Assembly: GCA_025938055.1 (NCBI GenBank)
Contig: JAICQC010000239.1
Coordinates: 1 to 7,417 of the forward strand
DNA: 7,417 nucleotides
Source: Anaerolineales bacterium
Lineage (GTDB): Bacteria > Chloroflexota > Anaerolineae > Anaerolineales > Villigracilaceae
Direction: 5' to 3'
Part shown: piece by piece, positions 1 to 5,607 of the stretch
How positions within the stretch are numbered: the stretch's first letter is position 1
How the letters are laid out: every line of letters starts with the position of its first letter
The notes under the pieces: model-generated
The model's database searches: none
Seen by the model: the letters and a program-made list of their open reading frames with translations, nothing else
What the model was told of the DNA's origin: nothing
Translations under genes and position numbers: made by a program

Positions 1-111
1 CTTGGCAGCAGATTCTTTTTTCGGTCCGAAGAGGGTTCCCAATCCGATGGCGATGAGTGCAACGAGAGTTGATAAGACGATCAGCAGCCCAATAGCTACA
101 TATTCCAGCAT
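1..111 (-). CDS. nuoA: NADH-quinone oxidoreductase subunit A, N-terminal fragment
   Basis: Only the first 37 codons lie in the window and the frame is open to the left edge. The peptide begins MLEYVAIGLLIVLS, continues as one hydrophobic membrane helix to about residue 29, and ends GPKKESAAK. A single N-terminal helix followed by a 'GPK(K/R)...K' stretch that leads into 'LEPYE(S/C)G' is the layout of NuoA, a small three-helix membrane subunit of respiratory complex I in the cytoplasmic membrane. The diagnostic PYE(S/C)G loop lies outside the window, so the call rests on the helix and the GPKK junction. The ATG at 109-111 is preceded by an SD (GAGGTG, 117-122) with 5-nt spacing. It has its own promoter upstream and is separated from sigA by a terminator, so it probably starts a nuo operon. 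Alternative: another small single-helix membrane protein. Confidence 0.72.
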   Translation of the reverse strand, partial: MLEYVAIGLLIVLSTLVALIAIGLGTLFGPKKESAAK

Positions 112-122
112 TTTGACACCTC
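112..122 (-). promoter_or_regulatory. Shine-Dalgarno site of the nuoA-like gene
   Basis: On the minus strand GAGGTG (117-122) lies 5 nt before the ATG at 109-111. This is a strong match to anti-SD pairing and fixes the start. Confidence 0.75.
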
Positions 123-144
123 AAAACGCGCGTATCGTATGTTT

Positions 145-158
145 GTGCAACCTTGCAC
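145..158. repeat. 14-bp palindrome in the nuoA leader (GTGCAA-CC-TTGCAC)
   Basis: Perfect 6-bp arms GTGCAA (145-150) and TTGCAC (153-158) around a 2-bp centre. It sits a few bases downstream of the predicted transcription start of the nuoA-like gene. In DNA it could be a dimeric repressor site; in RNA it can only form a small hairpin. No regulator family is assigned. Confidence 0.35.
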
Positions 159-167
159 GTTCGGCAA

Positions 168-196
168 AGTATAACATAATGTGTTAGTTTTCACAA
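168..196 (-). promoter_or_regulatory. Housekeeping sigma promoter for the nuoA-like gene
   Basis: Read on the minus strand: TTGTGA (191-196, 4 of 6 to the -35 consensus), a 17-bp spacer, then TATACT (168-173, 5 of 6), preceded by TG at the extended -10 position (TGTTATACT). The predicted start is near position 161, giving an untranslated leader of about 50 nt. The spacing and the extended -10 make this a credible SigA-type promoter; it is predicted from sequence only. Confidence 0.6.
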
Positions 197-233
197 ATTT
201 GATGATAAAAGTCAGCTTGGAGAAATGCCGATT

Positions 234-277
234 AAATAAAAAGCAGGGACACGCTGTTCTGTAGATATCGTGTCCCT
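234..277 (-). terminator. Intrinsic terminator of sigA
   Basis: Perfect 9-bp inverted repeat AGGGACACG (245-253) / CGTGTCCCT (269-277) with a 15-nt loop. On the minus strand it is followed by GCTTTTTATTT (233-243). The sigA stop codon is at 284-286, only 6 bp before the stem. The T tract exists only on the minus strand, so it ends the dnaG-sigA transcript and insulates the nuoA-like gene. Confidence 0.85.
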
Positions 278-283
278 ACCTGA

Positions 284-1903
284 TTAAGCCAGATAATCTC
301 TAAGCTGCCTGCTCCTCGATGGATGCCGCAGCTTCCTCAGTGCCTTCGCTTCGATCTGACGGATGCGTTCACGGGTCACATCGAAGTAGCGGCTCACTTC
401 CTCGAGCGTATGGTCCTTGCCATCCTTTAAGCCAAAGCGCAGTTCAAGCACTTCACGTTCGCGGTCAGAAAGCGACGTGAGTGCCCGCTGCACCTGCTCA
501 CGCAGCATCTGGCGCGCCGCGGCTTCGATGGGAGAAGGCGCATCTTCGTCTTCGATGAACTCGCCCAGCGAGCTGGAGTCCTCATCCCCCACCGGACCTT
601 CCAGCGAAACCGGTTCCTCCGCCGAGCGCAGGACACGGTCTATCTTTTGAGTGGCAATCTCCAGCCTGTGCTGCAATTCCGGCGGGAGAGGCTTTTCTTC
701 GGCGTGGGCGCGCAGGACAGCTTGCACATCGGAAGCAGGGAGATACCCCACCTCGAGCGCGAGTTCCTCCGTCGTTGGGTCGCGACCCAACTGCTGGATG
801 AGGGTCCTCTGCGTCCGCAAAATACGCGTAATCGATTCGAATAAATGGACCGGAATACGGATCGTGCGCGCCTGCTCAGCGATCGAGCGGTTAATGGACT
901 GGCGTATCCACCACGTGGCGTAGGTGCTGAACTTAAAGCCGCGTCGCGGGTCGAACTTCCCAACCGCCCGTAGAAGTCCCATGTTGCCTTCCTGGATCAG
1001 GTCAAGGAAATTGATGCCGCGTCCCAGGTAACGCTTGGCAACACTAACAACCAGCCGCAGGTTGGCGCGGATGAGCGCCTGATTGGCTTCCACGGCGCGG
1101 GCTTGTGCGGCGCTCATCTCTGCCATCAGGTCCTGGTCGTCGCAAAGGTGTTTGTACAGGGTGCGCTGGTTCGGCAGTTTTTGATTCTGGTTGAGATGTT
1201 TCAGCAGCCACTCCGCGTAGGAAAGCGGGAACAGGTACAGGCTGAGAAAGACACTGTAGGCATTGCGGGCGAGGGCATCCCAGAGCTGGTCCACGCCCCA
1301 GTGACCATTATCCAAATAGTTGCGCAAGTAGGAGGGCGCATCCGACTGCCAGCCGGCATGCAGGGCTTGCGCCTCGGTCAGAATCAGGCTGAGGTCGGGC
1401 AGATCATAATGAAGCCGCTCGGCATCCTCCACGAGGCGCTCCCAGGCGGTCTGCATTTCCGCCAGGATGGCATGATAGATAGCACACTCATGCGAAAGTC
1501 CCTTGGGACGCGGGCGGCGCCGCAGCGTGATCACGAAGCGATTGGCTTCGATAATGGTCGCCAGCCGGAATTCACTGTCCGAGTCGAGGAGTTTGACCTC
1601 ACCGATCTCGCGCAAATACAACCGCACCGGGTCCTCGGACAGTTCCGCGGCAACTTCGGGATTCTTTAAGTCAATTGGATCGTCTTCGAGAAGCTCATTT
1701 TCCTGTTGAGCGAGCAGGCTGATATCAGGATCCCCCACTTCATCACCCATCAGCACAAGATCCTTCAGGCCGTTTTCCTCCGCCTGCTTCCCGTTCGAAT
1801 TCTTTACAGGCTCCTCCCAGGACGGGTTCTCGGCGCGGGGCAGCGGCTGTTTGACCTTCGTCTTGCGCTTTTCTTTTTGTGATGATCTCTTTTTTAAAGT
1901 CAT
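284..1903 (-). CDS. rpoD: RNA polymerase primary sigma factor SigA/RpoD
   Basis: A 539-residue group 1 sigma factor that directs core RNA polymerase to housekeeping promoters. After a basic then acidic N-terminus (1-90, perhaps a reduced region 1.1) come region 1.2 ([16 protein letters not shown], 91-106), a non-conserved segment (about 121-268), regions 2.1-2.4 (about 274-345: [33 protein letters not shown], then [17 protein letters not shown] for -10 melting and recognition), region 3 (about 346-455, ending with the [13 protein letters not shown] finger) and region 4 (about 470-525: [15 protein letters not shown], then the [18 protein letters not shown] helix-turn-helix for the -35). The C-terminus LRDYLA is typical. 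An extra stretch of about 26 residues (401-426) lies in region 3. The ATG has an SD, AAAGGG (1907-1912), 3 nt upstream. It follows dnaG by 97 bp with no terminator between, so it is probably co-transcribed with it. Confidence 0.97.
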   Translation of the reverse strand: MTLKKRSSQKEKRKTKVKQPLPRAENPSWEEPVKNSNGKQAEENGLKDLVLMGDEVGDPDISLLAQQENELLEDDPIDLKNPEVAAELSEDPVRLYLREIGEVKLLDSDSEFRLATIIEANRFVITLRRRPRPKGLSHECAIYHAILAEMQTAWERLVEDAERLHYDLPDLSLILTEAQALHAGWQSDAPSYLRNYLDNGHWGVDQLWDALARNAYSVFLSLYLFPLSYAEWLLKHLNQNQKLPNQRTLYKHLCDDQDLMAEMSAAQARAVEANQALIRANLRLVVSVAKRYLGRGINFLDLIQEGNMGLLRAVGKFDPRRGFKFSTYATWWIRQSINRSIAEQARTIRIPVHLFESITRILRTQRTLIQQLGRDPTTEELALEVGYLPASDVQAVLRAHAEEKPLPPELQHRLEIATQKIDRVLRSAEEPVSLEGPVGDEDSSSLGEFIEDEDAPSPIEAAARQMLREQVQRALTSLSDREREVLELRFGLKDGKDHTLEEVSRYFDVTRERIRQIEAKALRKLRHPSRSRQLRDYLA

Positions 1904-1999
1904 GTGCCCTTTCTAACCAGACGACATCACATATGAATTGTTACGTTTGCTTTATGGTCTACGAATTGTCCGCCACGCCCAACGATCCAGAGTGCCAAA
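1904..1999 (-). other. dnaG-sigA intergenic spacer, no terminator seen
   Basis: The 96-bp spacer holds the sigA SD near its end but no GC-rich hairpin with a T tract. I saw no well-spaced promoter: a TTGGCA at 1993-1998 lacks a -10 partner, and a TACAAT at 2002-2007, overlapping the dnaG stop, lacks a -35. This favours read-through from dnaG into sigA. Confidence 0.5.
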
Positions 2000-3910
2000 C
2001 TATTGTAATCGCTTTGACGACATTTTCCGGTATGCCTGGTCCAGATCATGCAGCAGCCTGGTATGCTTTAACACCAGAGTCTGGTAGGAAGCCGCGCGCA
2101 GATCACCCACCTGCTGGGCTTCCTCCTGCAGGTAGCGCAGCTGGTTCAGGTTCTCACCTGCCGCCACCCGGCGCAGTTTGATCACGCCGCGCAGCAATTC
2201 CTCGAGCAGTTTCTCTTCCATGCGCTCGAACTTCTCAGACTGGGAATCCAGTTCCTGCAGGAGGCTTTGCAGGGAAGCGGGCACAGATTCCACCACAAAT
2301 TCATGATGCTCGGTCTTGTCCTGTTCCACAGCTTCACGGATCAAACCGAAGAACATTTGATGGTCGGTATATTCAAAGTCCTGCCCGGTCAGTTTGAGCA
2401 GCCTGTTCTCCTCGAGCAGCCGATCCAGGCGGTAGAGCAGTTCGGGTTTCCGGTATAACACCGCAATGATGTACGCCTCGACCTTTTGATTGGAGGAGAT
2501 CGTAACTGCAGCCTTGGGCTTTTCCGGGACCTGTTTTTGCAGCGTCTGCGGACCGCGCAAACGCCGAACGCTCGAAGCCTGTGCCTGGGTACCGGTCAAT
2601 GCACTCTCATCCACTCTCAGCATGCGCGCCAATTGCTGGCGATAGGTATCGCGCTCGAGGGCGTTTGGCAGGTCCTCGATCAATGGGAGCACCTGCGCCG
2701 CGACCTGGTTCTTCACCTTGGGGTCGATAATGTTCTGCCCCGCGGCGAGCGTCTCCATCACATAGGTGACGATTGGTTTCGCGTTCTCGATCAGGCGCGC
2801 CCACTCCTCTTTATTGCGCGCCACGATTTCATCGGGGTCCAATTCATCGGGAATGGATGCCACGCGCAGGTCCGCCTGCAGGCGCGCTTCGTTGCGCAGC
2901 AGACCGCGCGCATCGAAGCCGAATTCACCCTCGCGGTCCATTGCCTGGCGCGCTGCGTCCAGCCCGCGCAGGACAGCTTTTTGCCCGGCGGTATCCGGGT
3001 CAAGCGCCAGCACAATCCGGCGGGTGAAACGTTTGAGCAGGCGCAGCTGGTGTTCGGTGAGGGCTGTGCCCATCGGCGAGACCACGTTTTCATAGCCTGC
3101 CTGGTGCAGGGCAATGACGTCAAGGTAGCCTTCCACGATCACCGCCTGGTCAGCCGTGCGGATGGGCTTGCGCGCCCGGTCCAGCCCGTAGAGCAGGTGT
3201 CCTTTTATGAAGACCGGTGTTTCCGGTGAATTAAGGAATTTGGGTACATCGTTCGGGTCGACGATGCGCGCGCCGAAGCCTGCCATACGCCCGTTCTCAT
3301 CGCGGATGGGAATCATCAGCCGGTTGCGGAAGCGGTCATAAAAACCGCCGCTGTCACGCGGCGATATCAAGCCCGCCTCCGCCAGGTCCTGCTCAGAGTA
3401 GCCGCGCTGGGTGAAATGGGCAAGGGCTGAGTCCCAGGCACTCGGTGCATATCCCAAGCCAAAGGTCTCGATGGACAGATCGGTCAGCCCGCGTTTCTGG
3501 CGCAGGTAACTCAGCAGCGACTTGTTCGCCATTAAATGGCTGCGGTAGAAGATCAGCGCGTCTTCGAGCAGAATGCGGAGCTGATCATAGACTTCCTTTT
3601 GCTCAGGAGTTTGCTTGGAAAATGTAGGGACCTGCACGCCAGCGCGCGCGGCAAGATGATCGAGCGCCTCCTTGAAATCAAGGTTCTCGCGCTTCATCAC
3701 GAACTTGAAGACGTCGCCCCCCTCATTGCACTGACCGAAACAGCGCCACGTGCCAGACTCTGGCCACACCACAAAGGAGGGTGTGTGCTTATTGTCATGG
3801 AACGGACAAAAACCTGTATAGTTCCGCCCGGCATGGCGCAGTTTGACGCCTGCCTCCGAGACAAGGTCTACGATATCTACTCTGGACTTGATCTCATCAA
3901 TGATGGACAT
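2000..3910 (-). CDS. dnaG: DNA primase DnaG
   Basis: A 636-residue bacterial primase that makes the RNA primers for lagging- and leading-strand replication together with the replicative helicase. It starts with the typical MSIIDEIKSRVDIVDLVSE. The CHC2 zinc-binding domain shows C35, H38, C57 and C61 (CPFH ... CFGQC). The catalytic core follows (YDRFRNRLMIPIRDENGR, 191-208, then FGARIVD), with the Toprim motifs VIVEGYLDVIAL (257-268, E260) and LALDPDTAGQ (301-310, D304 and D306). The C-terminal third (about 470-636) is weakly conserved and rich in charged helices, as expected for the helicase-interaction domain. About 20 residues around 326-347 look longer than in textbook DnaG. The ATG start is firm: an in-frame TAA lies 12 nt upstream, within the -10 element, and the N-terminus is canonical. 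There is no SD; see the promoter entry. Stop is TAG. Confidence 0.97.
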   Translation of the reverse strand: MSIIDEIKSRVDIVDLVSEAGVKLRHAGRNYTGFCPFHDNKHTPSFVVWPESGTWRCFGQCNEGGDVFKFVMKRENLDFKEALDHLAARAGVQVPTFSKQTPEQKEVYDQLRILLEDALIFYRSHLMANKSLLSYLRQKRGLTDLSIETFGLGYAPSAWDSALAHFTQRGYSEQDLAEAGLISPRDSGGFYDRFRNRLMIPIRDENGRMAGFGARIVDPNDVPKFLNSPETPVFIKGHLLYGLDRARKPIRTADQAVIVEGYLDVIALHQAGYENVVSPMGTALTEHQLRLLKRFTRRIVLALDPDTAGQKAVLRGLDAARQAMDREGEFGFDARGLLRNEARLQADLRVASIPDELDPDEIVARNKEEWARLIENAKPIVTYVMETLAAGQNIIDPKVKNQVAAQVLPLIEDLPNALERDTYRQQLARMLRVDESALTGTQAQASSVRRLRGPQTLQKQVPEKPKAAVTISSNQKVEAYIIAVLYRKPELLYRLDRLLEENRLLKLTGQDFEYTDHQMFFGLIREAVEQDKTEHHEFVVESVPASLQSLLQELDSQSEKFERMEEKLLEELLRGVIKLRRVAAGENLNQLRYLQEEAQQVGDLRAASYQTLVLKHTRLLHDLDQAYRKMSSKRLQ

Positions 3911-3918
3911 GCAGGCGG

Positions 3919-3947
3919 ATTATAGACTCGATTGAATGGAATCGCAA
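3919..3947 (-). promoter_or_regulatory. Consensus promoter giving a leaderless dnaG-sigA mRNA
   Basis: On the minus strand: TTGCGA (3942-3947, 4 of 6), a 17-bp spacer, then a perfect TATAAT (3919-3924). Only 8 bp (3911-3918) separate the -10 hexamer from the dnaG ATG, so transcription should start 0-2 nt before the A of the start codon. The short gap has no SD. The upstream operon is closed by a terminator at 3982-4027, so dnaG needs a promoter here. Confidence 0.65.
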
Positions 3948-3981
3948 ACGACCTGTGAGGTTGCCAGCCACCCCGCGATCT

Positions 3982-4027
3982 ATATATAAATAAAGCCTCC
4001 TCCACTACACAATCAGTGGAGGAGGCT
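3982..4027 (-). terminator. Intrinsic terminator of the ECF sigma/anti-sigma operon
   Basis: Perfect 13-bp inverted repeat AGCCTCCTCCACT (3994-4006) / AGTGGAGGAGGCT (4015-4027) with an 8-nt loop. On the minus strand it is followed by TTTATTTATATATAG. It starts 21 bp after the stop codon of the anti-sigma-like gene. There is no T tract on the plus strand. Confidence 0.9.
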
Positions 4028-4048
4028 GAACTTCAGATTGTTCAAATG
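4021..4048. repeat. Copy A of a CTGAANTTCAG / GTTCAAA motif
   Basis: On the plus strand GGAGGCTGAACTTCAGATT is followed by GTTCAAATG. It contains the odd-centred palindrome CTGAA-C-TTCAG and overlaps one arm of the terminator. Apart from one substitution and a 3-nt gap it matches copy B at 6038-6069. It ends directly at the stop codon of the anti-sigma-like gene, about 75 bp upstream of the dnaG promoter. Confidence 0.5.
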
Positions 4049-4681
4049 TTAGCGCGGGAAATAGAGTTCCAGTTCAGGGACAGAGATCTCTACCTCATGC
4101 AGCACTTCGTAATGGGCACGCAGCACCGGCAGGATGCGCTCGCGGTCTCCCTCATTGGCATCTCGGAATTTGACCAACAGCCTCTCATAATTCCGGATCG
4201 CCCGGGCTCTAAGCGCTTCATTCTTAGAGACATCCAGCAACTCATCAAATCGCCGCTCAGACAGGGAAATGTCCACGCCGAGCTGGTCATTGGAGGTCAG
4301 GCGCCAGATATGCTCGCTGGTCAATTTCCAGGTATAGAGCGCATCACCGGGCAGCGCCTGTTGCGCGAACGCCGTGCCGCTGGCAAGGAACAACAACAGA
4401 ATCGTCACAAAGCCGATCGAGACTCTCCACAACACCGGGGAGACCCGCTTACGCTGCGGGTGCTGCTGCATGTATACGTTCAGCTGGGAACGGGCGCGGT
4501 TCTTATACTGTGGGCTCGGGACCACTTCACGGCCGCGCGCCAGCCTGGTAGCGGCGCTAAGCAGCGGCTTGAGCTGCGCGGCATGCTCGGGATAGCGCGC
4601 CAGACATTCATCAATGGTGGATTCGCCTTCCTCGATCTGGTTCAGGCAGGCATCCAGTATGGTTTCAAGATCGTTGTTCAT
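4049..4681 (-). CDS. Predicted membrane anti-sigma factor (DUF5667-like)
   Basis: A 210-residue protein with a soluble N-terminal part, one membrane segment (about 83-106: VLWRVSIGFVTILLLFLASG) and a C-terminal part. The N-terminus (about 5-47) carries ILDACLNQIEEGESTIDECL then ARYPEHAAQLKPLLSAAT, a short helical module often seen in membrane proteins paired with ECF sigma factors. After the helix comes AQQALPGDALYTWKLTSE (106-123), resembling the 'LPGD-LYP-K' signature of DUF5667 proteins, followed by amphipathic helices to about 195. I see no HxxxCxxC zinc anti-sigma motif. The gene starts inside the stop of the ECF sigma gene (ATGA overlap, 4678-4681), so the two are translationally coupled. 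Coupling and topology suggest it holds the sigma factor at the cytoplasmic face; this role is inference. The DUF label is from memory of the motif, not a search. Confidence 0.75.
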   Translation of the reverse strand: MNNDLETILDACLNQIEEGESTIDECLARYPEHAAQLKPLLSAATRLARGREVVPSPQYKNRARSQLNVYMQQHPQRKRVSPVLWRVSIGFVTILLLFLASGTAFAQQALPGDALYTWKLTSEHIWRLTSNDQLGVDISLSERRFDELLDVSKNEALRARAIRNYERLLVKFRDANEGDRERILPVLRAHYEVLHEVEISVPELELYFPR

Positions 4682-5259
4682 AAAGCCATCTTTTCTTCCA
4701 ATTGCTTGGCTAATGCTTGCAAGCCTCTCATCTGCAGGGCACGGATCGCTCCTTCGCGCTTGCCCAGCTGGCGTGCAATTTCGTTGTTCGACATTCCTTC
4801 AATAAACTTCAAAGTCAGCACTCTCTGTTGGTCATCCGTCAAGGTTTGCAGAGCTACCTTGACCGATTGCATCTCAACAGTCAGGTCAATTTCGGTCTCC
4901 ACAACCTCCGAGTGATCGGGCTGCGAAAGCTGCACGTCATCCAGAGCCGTGGTCACTTTACGGGTACGGTAATGGTCAATCACGGCATTATGAGCAATCG
5001 TATATAGCCATGCGAGGTAGGGCGTCCGGCTGAATTGGAAACGTTCCAGGTTGCTCCAGGCTTTAAGGAAAACCTGGGAAGTGATATCTTCAGCCGTCTG
5101 CTGGTCTTCCACGCGAAAATACACAAAGCGATAGATGCGCTCCATATAGGCGTCGTATAACTGTCCGAACGCCTCTGAATTACCAGCCTGCGCCTGAAGG
5201 ACGAGCTGTCGCTCGTTTGCAAGGGGCATTCTGGTCTTTTTACTGTTCTTTGAATCCAA
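4678..5259 (-). CDS. ECF (extracytoplasmic function) RNA polymerase sigma factor
   Basis: A 193-residue group 4 sigma factor containing only regions 2 and 4. Region 2 spans about 33-101: LYDAYMERIYRFVYFRV, then TAEDITSQVFLKAWSNL (core binding and -10), then LAWLYTIAHNAVIDHYR. Region 4 spans about 130-187: LQTLTDDQQRVLTLKFIEGM then the helix-turn-helix SNNEIARQLGKREGAIRALQMRGLQAL. The acidic linker (104-129) is typical. The chosen start is TTG (5257-5259), with GAGGT (5268-5272) 8 nt upstream. The alternative ATG at 5227-5229 would give 183 residues but has only a weak purine stretch before it. It overlaps the anti-sigma-like gene by 4 bp and is preceded by a long structured leader. The inducing signal cannot be told from sequence. 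Confidence 0.93.
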   Translation of the reverse strand: MDSKNSKKTRMPLANERQLVLQAQAGNSEAFGQLYDAYMERIYRFVYFRVEDQQTAEDITSQVFLKAWSNLERFQFSRTPYLAWLYTIAHNAVIDHYRTRKVTTALDDVQLSQPDHSEVVETEIDLTVEMQSVKVALQTLTDDQQRVLTLKFIEGMSNNEIARQLGKREGAIRALQMRGLQALAKQLEEKMAL

Positions 5260-5272
5260 CTAGTGCTACCTC
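5260..5272 (-). promoter_or_regulatory. Shine-Dalgarno site supporting the TTG start of the ECF sigma gene
   Basis: GAGGT on the minus strand (5268-5272) is followed by 8 nt and then TTG (5257-5259). This pairing is clearly better than anything before the internal ATG at 5227-5229, which decides the start in favour of TTG. Confidence 0.6.
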
Positions 5273-5274
5273 GT

Positions 5275-5302
5275 ATAACGAACGTTGATATGTACTGTTA
5301 CA
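5275..5302 (-). promoter_or_regulatory. Possible ECF-type promoter (autoregulation)
   Basis: On the minus strand TGTAAC (5297-5302), 16 bp, then CGTTAT (5275-5280). ECF sigma factors commonly use an 'AAC' -35 and a 'CGT' -10 with 16-17 bp between, and many transcribe their own genes. The predicted start would fall within or just beside the SD, which weakens the case. Confidence 0.3.
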
Positions 5303-5328
5303 TAAAACACTCTCCCAGGGCGGGAGAG
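5300..5328 (-). terminator. Terminator-like hairpin inside the ECF leader
   Basis: Perfect 7-bp stem: on the minus strand CTCTCCC (5322-5328), loop GCCCT, GGGAGAG (5310-5316), followed by TGTTTTATG. The U tract is short (four U), so it may act as a conditional attenuator rather than a full terminator. Its upstream arm is shared with a competing helix (5390-5398 with 5324-5331). Confidence 0.55.
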
Positions 5329-5407
5329 CTTTGCAAACTTGTAAACCCTTGAGCCGGAATCGGTCTGCGGGCCCGTTGACGGGAACTACAAGCCTCTCTG
5401 GCTGTCT
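5303..5407 (-). ncRNA. Structured leader RNA or small RNA before the ECF operon, unassigned
   Basis: This segment follows an extended -10 promoter. The RNA has an outer helix CUUGUA (5387-5392) / UACAAG (5338-5343), extended by G-U and A-U pairs on the outer side. That helix encloses about 43 nt containing a CCCG-UCAA-CGGG hairpin (5372-5383) and a small CCG-AUUC-CGG hairpin. After it comes the terminator-like hairpin. The left strand of the outer helix can instead pair, as GAGAGGCUU (5390-5398), with AAGCUCUC (5324-5331), which would break the terminator. This is the logic of a transcription-attenuating riboswitch. I compared it by memory with common riboswitch consensus sequences and matched none. 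It could also be an independent RNA of about 105 nt. Confidence 0.5.
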
Positions 5408-5413
5408 TCGAAC

Positions 5414-5422
5414 ATTATATCA
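5414..5422 (-). promoter_or_regulatory. Extended -10 promoter for the ECF operon leader
   Basis: On the minus strand TGATATAAT: a perfect TATAAT (5414-5419) with the TGn extension. No good -35 hexamer lies 16-18 bp upstream (ACAAGC at 17 bp), which extended -10 promoters tolerate. The predicted start is near 5407, leaving a leader of about 148 nt before the TTG codon. Confidence 0.6.
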
Positions 5423-5475
5423 TTTATCATTTTACCGCTTGTCTCATAAACAATTAAACTTTTCCACTGTGCTTG

Positions 5476-5504
5476 TAAGCTGAAATTCAAATCTTGAGTT
5501 TAAA
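5476..5504. repeat. Copy C of the CTGAANTTCAG / GTTCAAA motif
   Basis: Plus strand GTAAGCTGAAATTCAAATC followed by TTGAGTTTAAA. It shares the exact 11-mer GCTGAAATTCA with copy B and then a similar GAGTT-AAA tail. This is the most diverged copy. It lies about 60-90 bp upstream of the extended -10 promoter of the ECF leader. Confidence 0.4.
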
Positions 5505-5550
5505 TAATTGTGCGGCACTTTGTAAGACTTTGGTGGCAAAACATAGTAAT

Positions 5551-5590
5551 TTTGTTAAATTAAAGCGGAGCAGTCTCAGGACTGCTCCGC
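5551..5590 (-). terminator. Intrinsic terminator of the small exported protein gene
   Basis: Perfect 10-bp stem GCGGAGCAGT (5565-5574) / ACTGCTCCGC (5581-5590) with a 6-nt loop. On the minus strand it is followed by TTTAATTTAACAAAAT. The gene's stop codon is at 5608-5610, 17 bp before the stem. Confidence 0.88.
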
Positions 5591-5607
5591 AAGCTGACAG
5601 GGAAACA

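Larger units (their letters stand above)
5260..5607. other. 348-bp region without a gene between the exported protein gene and the ECF operon
   Basis: From right to left it contains the terminator of the upstream gene (5551-5590), an AT-rich stretch (about 5411-5560) with one copy of the CTGAAATTCA motif, the extended -10 promoter (5414-5422), the structured leader, a possible ECF promoter and the SD of the sigma gene. I found no convincing small ORF with an SD in it. Confidence 0.7.

Noticed and set aside
1103..1669. A 188-codon open frame on the plus strand opposite sigA
   Set aside because: Antisense to the non-conserved segment of sigA, with no motif or SD; treated as a shadow.
2002..2007. 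TACAAT at the dnaG stop as a -10 for a separate sigA promoter
   Set aside because: No acceptable -35 at 16-18 bp (CGGAAA, CCGGAA, ACCGGA) and no TG extension.
2486..3229. A 247-codon open frame on the plus strand
   Set aside because: Antisense to the Toprim half of dnaG; no SD or family motif. Long antisense frames are common opposite GC-rich genes.
4016..4915. A 299-codon open frame on the plus strand
   Set aside because: It lies fully antisense to the anti-sigma-like and ECF sigma genes, which have clear family motifs, an ATGA overlap and a matching terminator. The plus-strand product shows no recognisable domain and begins inside the terminator stem.
5303..5407. Assignment of the ECF leader to a known riboswitch (c-di-GMP, SAM, glycine, ZTP, guanidine, manganese)
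   Set aside because: The conserved core sequences of those families, as I recall them, are not present; it is left unassigned until a covariance-model search is run.
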